Assembly: GCA_963693315.1 (NCBI GenBank)
Contig: OY856186.1
Span: forward strand, 233,557,046 to 233,621,045
DNA length: 64,000 nucleotides
Origin: Diogma glabrata
Taxonomy: Eukaryota > Arthropoda > Insecta > Diptera > Cylindrotomidae
Reading direction: 5' to 3'
Part shown: piece by piece, positions 57,878 through 64,000 of the stretch
How the letters are laid out: every line of letters begins with the position of its first letter
Position numbering within the stretch: position 1 is the first letter of the stretch
The notes under the pieces: generated by a model
What the model was told of the DNA's origin: nothing
The model's input: only the letters and a program-made list of their open reading frames with translations
Databases searched by the model: none
Position numbers and translations under genes: made by a program

Positions 57878-59081
57878 TATTTTGAAAGACATTTTGTCAG
57901 AACTAGAAAATCTAAGATCAATATTTAAAAAGAATCCTAATCGTGAATTTAAACCAGACTATTTACTGGGAAAAACAAATTTTTTAGAAGAAGCTAAAAA
58001 CAAATTTAACTTAACGTTAGAGACATTATTAATTGAAAATAAAGACTTAGCGAAAACTTTCAAAGAAAAGTTTACACCACTATATAAAGAATTAAGCACC
58101 ACATTGCGAGAAAAATCAAGGGTTTGTGAAAGCATTATAGATATTAGTGAAGAAACCGAAAACACAATGGCGTCTTTTGAAATTAGCTCAATGTCCAAAG
58201 CTATTTCAGAATTTCAAGGTGACCAAAAGTCCCTCAATAATTTTCTTGGACTAATTGAATTTTTATATGAAGACCTGAACAACGAAGGTAAGACTCGACT
58301 GATAAAATTCATTCTGAAAACAAAGATTTCAGATAATGTTAGGTTTAAATTGTTGGCATATAAAACACCAACAACTTTCGAGCAACTTAAGGATGCTTTA
58401 CAAAAATTGTATAAAATAAACAAAACTCCACTAGCTTTGCAAATGGACCTAGCTAGACAAGTGCAAGGTAATAAGACCGTTGGGGATTTTGTAGCAAAAA
58501 TTGAAAGCATTTCAGCACAAATAAACAACCTCCAAATACAAGAACAAGGTGAAGATAGTAGGGCAGTTATCATGAACCTCAATGATAAACTAGCTTTAAA
58601 CGCCTTTAAGAACGGCTTAAATGATAGCATAAAAACGACGGTTTTAGCTTCAAGACCTAAGACGTTACAAGAAGCAATAGAAATAGCTTCAGACCTAGAA
58701 ACGACTACTACTGCGGAGAAAAGAAGTAGCGTATTCCACTACAAAGGAAATTATAATAAACAGGCTTCATATAAACAAAAAATTTTCAAAAACAATTTTA
58801 ATAGAAATCAAAGATTTTCTAGACCTAATATGCCATTGAGAGAGAATGAGTACAGACGCGACAACTTCGGATCAGCAAATAGATCCAACTTTTCCCAAAA
58901 ACCGAATATAAATCCTAATGATTTGAATTTTAAACCTTCTTATAATAGTCATAAGAAGAAACAATACAATAACCGACGTGTACATATTGTACATTCGGGA
59001 AACGAGCTCACCCCTGGGGAGGAGCTCAGGGAAACATCAAACGAATCAAATACAGCGGGTCAATCAAGGTATACAGCATAA
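57870..59081 (+). CDS. gag: Gag structural protein, 403 aa
   Basis: Residues 1-100 are charged and helical. Residues about 105-280 form the capsid-like region typical of Retrotrans_gag proteins (SKAISEFQGDQKSLNNFLGL, then FEQLKDALQKLYK, ALNAFKNGLND and LQEAIEIASDLE). The tail from about 285 is rich in Asn, Arg, Lys and Ser (YNKQASYKQKIFKNNFNRNQ) and has no CCHC zinc knuckle, as in 412-type Gag; it probably binds the genomic RNA through basic residues. The protein would assemble the virus-like particle. The pol frame opens at 58973 and overlaps the last 109 bases, with a slippery heptamer in the overlap. Confidence 0.9.
   Translation: MSDILKDILSELENLRSIFKKNPNREFKPDYLLGKTNFLEEAKNKFNLTLETLLIENKDLAKTFKEKFTPLYKELSTTLREKSRVCESIIDISEETENTMASFEISSMSKAISEFQGDQKSLNNFLGLIEFLYEDLNNEGKTRLIKFILKTKISDNVRFKLLAYKTPTTFEQLKDALQKLYKINKTPLALQMDLARQVQGNKTVGDFVAKIESISAQINNLQIQEQGEDSRAVIMNLNDKLALNAFKNGLNDSIKTTVLASRPKTLQEAIEIASDLETTTTAEKRSSVFHYKGNYNKQASYKQKIFKNNFNRNQRFSRPNMPLRENEYRRDNFGSANRSNFSQKPNINPNDLNFKPSYNSHKKKQYNNRRVHIVHSGNELTPGEELRETSNESNTAGQSRYTA
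58997..59027 (+). promoter_or_regulatory. Probable -1 ribosomal frameshift site between gag and pol
   Basis: GGGAAAC (58997-59003) is in the gag phase required for a -1 slip (G GGA AAC) and matches the X XXY YYZ rule. Right after it, GAGCTC-ACCCCTGGGGAG-GAGCTC (59004-59027) can fold into a GC-rich hairpin. The pol frame is open through this point and has no good start codon, so slippage explains pol expression. The hairpin begins at once after the heptamer, closer than the usual 5-9 bases, so perhaps only its inner part acts. Confidence 0.7.
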
Positions 59082-62000
59082 ATAATAACCTTACAAATTA
59101 TATAGTAGCTCAAAGTGATAAAACATCTGCCGCGATCGCATTGTTAATAGATACGGGAGCTGACATCTCGTTAATAAAGATAAACAAATTAAATAATATA
59201 AATAGCATAATCAGTCAAAACAAATGCAAAATTTCTGGCATTACTCAAACCGAAACTTACTCTTTAGGAACAATTAACGTTTTCCTTGAACTAAATGGTT
59301 ACCAAGTAGAACAAGAATTTCACGTCGTGGACGAACAATTCCCAATCGTTACTGATGGAATTTTAGGAAGAGATTTCCTAGTCTACAATTTTGCGAAACT
59401 AGATTTCGAAACATTTACTATAGAGTTATTAGTAGACAATCGCGAGGTGATATTACCAATGAGAACTCAGATTCCAAATATAGGACAAATTACAGTTCCT
59501 CCAAGAATGGAAGTAATGCATCCAATTGACATAAAAGTCAAAGAGGACACTGTAATATTGAACGAAGAACTTCAAAGTGGAGTCTTCATTTCAAATTCTA
59601 TAATAGCCAATAAAGGTATAGCTCATGTAAGAATTTTAAATACAAATGATCATGAAGTAGTACTCAATAATTTAAATCCTAAAACTGAACCATTGAGTAA
59701 CTATTACGTTTTAAGTACAAAAATTAACGAGCGACCAAATGATAGATATCAACGGCTAATAGACCAAATTAAACTGGATAATTTGGATGAATCTGCGAAA
59801 AATACCGTGTTAGATATTTGTAAAAAATATGCGGATATATTCTACTTGGAGGGTGATAAATTAACAGTCAATAATTTTTATCAACAAACCATACCGGTTA
59901 TAGATAAAAATCCGGTATATATTAAGAATTTCCGACTTCCACAATCCCAATTGGAGGAAATTGATAATCAGGTGAAAAAACTAATAGATGAGGATATTGT
60001 TGAACCATCTAGAAGTCCTTACAATTCCCCTTTATTAATCGTTTCCAAACAGGATGAAGGAAGCAAAAAATTTCGTCTTGTGGTCGATTTTCGTCAATTA
60101 AATAAGAAAATCATGGATGATAAATTTCCACTGACAAGACTAGATGATATTTTAGATCAGATTGGAAGAGCTAAGTATTTTTCAACTCTGGATCTCACCC
60201 AATCTTTTCATCAAATAGAGCTAGAGAAAAACTCTAGACCATTAACAGCTTTCTCTAACAATAAAGGTCATTTTCAATTCAAAAGGTTACCATTTGGACT
60301 GAAAATTTCGACAAACAGTTTTCAAAGAATGCTGACAATAGCACTCTCAGGGTTAGAATCAAAAGCCTTTCTCTATGTTGATGATATAATTATTTTCGGG
60401 TGTAGTCTAAAACATCATAACAGTAATTTAGTGAATGTATTCGAAAGATTGAGGGAATATAATCTCAAATTAAATCCCAAGAAATGTAATTTTATTCGAA
60501 CAGAAGTTACCTATTTAGGACACTTAATTACTAGTGAGGGCGTTAAGCCAGACCCAAGGAAATTCAATGTCTTGAGAGATTATCCTGTACCAGCTGATGC
60601 TGATGCAGCAAAAAGATTCGTAGCTTTTTGCAACTACTACAGGAGGTTCATAAAAAATTTCGCAGAAATAGCAAAACCTATAAATAAGTTGTCTAAAAAG
60701 GATACACCATTTGAGTGGACAGATGAGTGTCAAACATCATTCCTTAAATTAAAATCTGAACTGCTAGACTCGGTAACGCTAAAGTATCCAGATTTTAACA
60801 AAACTTTCATATTGACAACAGATAGCTCAAATTATGCTTTTGGTGCAGTACTTTCGCAAGGTGAAGTCGGAGAAGACTTACCAATTTCTTACGCAAGCAG
60901 AGGTATGACAAAGCATGAATTGAATAAACCAATAATTGAAAAAGAATTGTTAGCAATTCATTGGGCTATCAATTATTTTAGACCATACCTTTACGGTAGA
61001 AAATTTACAGTGATCACAGATCACAGGCCTTTAGTTAGCCTCTTTACCCATAAGAATCCATCGTCTAAACTGACGAGAGTAAGACTCGATTTAGCTGATT
61101 ATGACTTCGTGATCGTATATAAACAGGGAAAATTGAACACCAATGCAGATGCTTTATCACGAATACAAATAGATTCGGATGTTTTGAGAGCAATGATTCC
61201 AACAGCTGAAGTACGTGTAGTCACGAGGGCGAGAGCAAGACTTCTGGAGGAGAAGTCAATCAAGGGAGATAGCGCGTCCTCGAGTTCAAATAGAAAGCCT
61301 GATCAACTTTATATATGGGACTGTACTTCAATCTCCGAAATTAAAGGAATCAAAAAATTGTCCTTCGAAATCGTAAGTTCGAATGAGACCGTGCTCAAAG
61401 GTTTGCCAAAAATAGTATTTAGTAAAAATGGGGTTCTAGTTCAGACAAGTAGCAACCCGCGTTCAGATCTCGAATTAATACTTGTAAATATTGAAGTCGA
61501 ACTAGATAAATTGCACACCGCAAATAATAAAATAAATAATAATAATAATAACACAAATGTGTTAGTCCTGGCCAGTGATGATATAATATTCGAGCACGTT
61601 AAAATAAACGAATTTAAAGAAATTTTTAATAAGCTGCAGCATTGTAATAAAAGGCAAACGAGAATGAAAATAATGATATATAAAAATCCCCTTACTATAA
61701 ATAATGAAGTCGACAAAATGAAATTAATTAAGGAATTCCATGACTCTCCTCATATAGGTGGTCATATAGGTGTGCAGCGAACCATAAATAAATTAAAACA
61801 ACGGTACAATTTTAAAAATATGAGAAAAATGGTTCGTAAATATATAGCAAAGTGTGAAACGTGCGCGCGTAATAAAATAGTAAAACACACTAAAGAAAAA
61901 TTAGTTCTTACGGCAACCCCGAAGACTAGCTTTCATGTAATTCAAGTAGATACCGTTGGTCCTTTGAGAATTTCTAATAGTTTTAGGTATATTTTAAGCA

Positions 62001-62749
62001 TCCAGTGTGAACTAACGAAATTCATTGACTGCATTCCAATCGAGAACAAAGAAGCTGCAACAATAGCAAAGGCGTTAGTAGAAAAATTTATGCTGAAGTA
62101 TGGGATCTTTAGGATTTTGAAAACAGATATGGGTACGGAGTTTGTCAACGAGCTGTTTAAGAATATAGTCAAATTTTTGGGCATAGAACATGTAACATCA
62201 ACCGCAGATCATCATGAAACAATAGGGTCACTAGAAAGAAATCATCGGGTATTGAACGAATATCTATTGTCGTTCACAAACAATTACAATTGGGATGAAT
62301 GGATAGCGTATTACGTGTTTTGCTACAATACAACACCGCATACAGATACAGGCTATTCTCCTTATGAACTTGTATTCGGAAAATTAGCAAGCTTTCCAAA
62401 TGATATAGAAGACGATAAAGTAACACCCCTATACAACTATGATGACTACGCTCTAGAGTTAAGACATCGTCTAGAATCTGCACATATCAACACCAGTAGA
62501 TTCTTAGACACAGCTAAAGTTAAAAGGAAGTTAAATTTTGATAAAACGACAAATCCAACACAACTACAACCAGGAAATTTGGTACTGTTACGAAACGAAA
62601 ATAAAAGGAAGTCAGAAAGTCCATACAGAGGTCCATACGAAGTAACATCAATAGAAGGCGTGAATGTAGGAGTAAAGATTGGCAATGAAATTCGCAAGGT
62701 TCATAAAAATAGAATAAAAAAGTTCGTAAATGAACGAATTGAAAATTAA
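59003..62749 (+). CDS. pol: Pol polyprotein: protease, RT, RNase H, integrase
   Basis: Counting residues from base 59141, where the first conserved block starts: aspartic protease with DTGAD at 4-8; RT with VVDFRQLNKK near 320, LPFGL near 386 and the catalytic YVDD at 412-415; RNase H from TTDSSNYAFGAVL (Asp561) through ITDHRPL. The integrase follows with the zinc-binding HHCC region (His near 871, Cys905, Cys908) and the core D937, D996, E1032 (DX35E), and a GPYE motif at 1164-1167 near the end. The frame is intact over 1202 codons from 59141. The protein matures Gag, copies RNA to DNA and inserts it. No chromodomain and no env follow. Reached by a -1 shift from gag. Confidence 0.92.
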   Translation, partial: RAHPWGGAQGNIKRIKYSGSIKVYSINNNLTNYIVAQSDKTSAAIALLIDTGADISLIKINKLNNINSIISQNKCKISGITQTETYSLGTINVFLELNGYQVEQEFHVVDEQFPIVTDGILGRDFLVYNFAKLDFETFTIELLVDNREVILPMRTQIPNIGQITVPPRMEVMHPIDIKVKEDTVILNEELQSGVFISNSIIANKGIAHVRILNTNDHEVVLNNLNPKTEPLSNYYVLSTKINERPNDRYQRLIDQIKLDNLDESAKNTVLDICKKYADIFYLEGDKLTVNNFYQQTIPVIDKNPVYIKNFRLPQSQLEEIDNQVKKLIDEDIVEPSRSPYNSPLLIVSKQDEGSKKFRLVVDFRQLNKKIMDDKFPLTRLDDILDQIGRAKYFSTLDLTQSFHQIELEKNSRPLTAFSNNKGHFQFKRLPFGLKISTNSFQRMLTIALSGLESKAFLYVDDIIIFGCSLKHHNSNLVNVFERLREYNLKLNPKKCNFIRTEVTYLGHLITSEGVKPDPRKFNVLRDYPVPADADAAKRFVAFCNYYRRFIKNFAEIAKPINKLSKKDTPFEWTDECQTSFLKLKSELLDSVTLKYPDFNKTFILTTDSSNYAFGAVLSQGEVGEDLPISYASRGMTKHELNKPIIEKELLAIHWAINYFRPYLYGRKFTVITDHRPLVSLFTHKNPSSKLTRVRLDLADYDFVIVYKQGKLNTNADALSRIQIDSDVLRAMIPTAEVRVVTRARARLLEEKSIKGDSASSSSNRKPDQLYIWDCTSISEIKGIKKLSFEIVSSNETVLKGLPKIVFSKNGVLVQTSSNPRSDLELILVNIEVELDKLHTANNKINNNNNNTNVLVLASDDIIFEHVKINEFKEIFNKLQHCNKRQTRMKIMIYKNPLTINNEVDKMKLIKEFHDSPHIGGHIGVQRTINKLKQRYNFKNMRKMVRKYIAKCETCARNKIVKHTKEKLVLTATPKTSFHVIQVDTVGPLRISNSFRYILSIQCELTKFIDCIPIENKEAATIAKALVEKFMLKYGIFRILKTDMGTEFVNELFKNIVKFLGIEHVTSTADHHETIGSLERNHRVLNEYLLSFTNNYNWDEWIAYYVFCYNTTPHTDTGYSPYELVFGKLASFPNDIEDDKVTPLYNYDDYALELRHRLESAHINTSRFLDTAKVKRKLNFDKTTNPTQLQPGNLVLLRNENKRKSESPYRGPYEVTSIEGVNVGVKIGNEIRKVHKNRIKKFVNERIEN

Positions 62750-62810
62750 TATGTAAAGGAATTCTCAAAGCGACATATAAAATGAATAAATAAATAAAAA
62801 AAAAATTACA

Positions 62811-63015
62811 AAAGAATTACATATAAAAATTAATGAATAAATGTTATATTTTCTATTATAAAGAATTACATATAAAATTAATACATAAATGTTATATTTT
62901 CTATTATAAAGAATTACATATAAAATTAATAAATAAATGATATATTTTCTATTATAAAGAATTACATATAAAATTAATACATAAATGTTATATTTTCTAT
63001 TATTAAGAATTACAT
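62811..63015 (+). repeat. About 48-bp tandem repeat, 4 copies, 3' of pol
   Basis: Unit AAAGAATTACATATAAAATT followed by AATAAATAAATGTTATATTT and TCTATTAT. AT-rich sequence fills 63016-63566, with an A18 run at about 63275-63292 and no env-like frame. Confidence 0.85.
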
Positions 63016-63566
63016 AAAAAAAAAAATTAATAAATAAATTATATTTTCTGTGAAAAATAATTATTAAGAAATCAAAAAAAAATGAATGAATTAGTATTAT
63101 TTCTTGTGTTAAATATTGTTAATCAAAAGTAAAATAATTAAAAGCAATTAATCATAATAGCACAGCATATTCATAGTAATTCATTTAGTAATTCATATAC
63201 AAATTTAAATATATCAATTTAATTTTAAGTTCAGTCAATCAATCAATGAATTAGATTTATCAAAAATTCTAGTAAAAAAAAAAAAAAAAAAATAAAAACT
63301 TTTTTTTGCAAACAATTAATTAAGCAATTACATTTATAACTACAATTAATTAAGTAAAATTCAAGATTAAACAAAACTTGAATCTTAGTTCTAATACACT
63401 TAAAATCATAATTTTAAGAATTGTAATCCTAATAATTATAAACACTAGAAAAAATCATTTGGCAATCAAAAAAAAATAATAAAAAATAAAATAATTTTAT
63501 TCGTATCAGAAATATCAAATAACAAAAAAAATTTTATGTCACCTTGAATCATAAAATTTTTTCTCA

Positions 63567-63583
63567 AAAGGATGGGGATATAG
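63567..63583 (+). promoter_or_regulatory. Polypurine tract before the 3' LTR
   Basis: AAAAGGATGGGGA (63567-63579), then TATAG, stands directly before the 3' LTR and would prime plus-strand DNA. One T interrupts the purine run. Confidence 0.7.
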
Positions 63584-64000
63584 TGTACCTAGATAAATGT
63601 CCACTATTCCCAATATAAACCAATATTGGTCAAACACCAAAAATCAAACATCAAATATCAAACATCTGCGAGATGTAAATAAAAACAATTTCTCACATAA
63701 AAAACATAAACACACCGCAACTAATGTAAACAAATTATATTTCCTAAAACAAACCACAAAGTAAACAAACTTTATTTTCTCACATAAAAAATATAAATAA
63801 TTAAAAACAGTAAAATTTGGTCAACAAATTTTAACCTATATTTTATGACCATGAATATGTAATAACATGTGTTTGCAATTCTAAGGTTACAGAAGAAAGT
63901 AAGGAAATATAAATTAAATGTTTAAGAAATTATGAAATTGTAAATTGAATATTTTTATGTTCATAAAAATATCAATTAAAAAATGCACATGCGTGCAATG
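63584..64000 (+). repeat. 3' LTR (first 417 bases)
   Basis: Identical by eye to 56118-56534; the rest lies beyond the window. Confidence 0.9.

Larger units (their letters stand above)
56118..64000 (+). mobile_element. mdg1/412-like Ty3/Gypsy retrotransposon (3' LTR cut by window end)
   Basis: Order: 5' LTR (56118-57202), primer site, leader with tandem repeats, small ORF (57650-57877), gag (57870-59081), pol in the -1 frame (to 62749), repeat-rich 3' region, polypurine tract and 3' LTR (from 63584). The order protease, RT, RNase H, integrase defines Ty3/Gypsy. The TGGCGACC primer-site start (tRNA-Arg type), no env frame and a basic gag tail without zinc knuckle point to the mdg1/412 lineage (inference). 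The visible 417 bases of the two LTRs are identical and the frames are open, so the copy is young and may be competent. Confidence 0.9.

Noticed and set aside
58214..62768. Minus-strand open frames of 69-138 codons under gag and pol
   Set aside because: They are complementary shadows of conserved Gypsy coding sequence without motifs of their own.

Overview
The window reads as AT-rich intergenic DNA of an insect (or other arthropod), built almost entirely from transposable elements, their remnants and minisatellites. I find no convincing host gene, rRNA or CRISPR array. The insect assignment rests on the element mix: mariner, Tc1, hAT, piggyBac-like and CACTA-like DNA transposons, Jockey-like and RNase H-bearing LINEs, a BEL/Pao-like and an mdg1/412-like LTR element, and 57-146 nt introns. 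Genus cannot be read from the sequence.

Layout. 1-8 kb: a LINE fragment at the left edge, a 25-bp minisatellite, a two-exon coding remnant cut by a 0.5-kb (TA)n tract, a decayed Tc1 element, an old RNase H LINE on the minus strand, and several inverted repeats. 8-15 kb: mostly non-coding, bracketed by two inverted arms rich in AAACGTTTTAAA-like words; it holds a dispersed repeat and a tRNA-like sequence.

15.8-39 kb is a nest of insertions. A foldback element of about 3.2 kb (15799-39013 after removing insertions) is split by a nearly full-length minus-strand LINE (LINE-A, 18546-37560) and a 5'-truncated LINE (LINE-B, 37595-38588). LINE-A is itself split twice. A 9.8-kb BEL/Pao-like LTR element sits in its 3' UTR, with two 3325-bp LTRs, a 5-bp target duplication and no coding capacity. 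A mariner sits in its ORF1. The mariner, whose transposase lacks only its last codons, is split by a CACTA-like element, which carries a 545-bp near-perfect foldback MITE.

39-56 kb: further foldback units, a TTAA-flanked piggyBac-like MITE, a LINE with one nonsense codon (LINE-C), a solo LTR with an ATAT duplication, a second copy of the two-exon remnant with the same intron position, a hAT element with a perfect 8-bp duplication, a Harbinger-like foldback MITE and a Jockey-like LINE pseudogene.

56.1-64 kb: a young mdg1/412-like Ty3/Gypsy element, cut by the window end. Its LTRs match over all 417 visible bases and gag and pol are open. It shows a probable -1 frameshift site between gag and pol, a 75-codon ORF with a myristoylation-type N-terminus and a membrane segment just before gag, and a 92-codon open frame without AUG in the leader. 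Boundaries were worked out by eye; family names not anchored by motifs, target duplications or termini are marked as inference.
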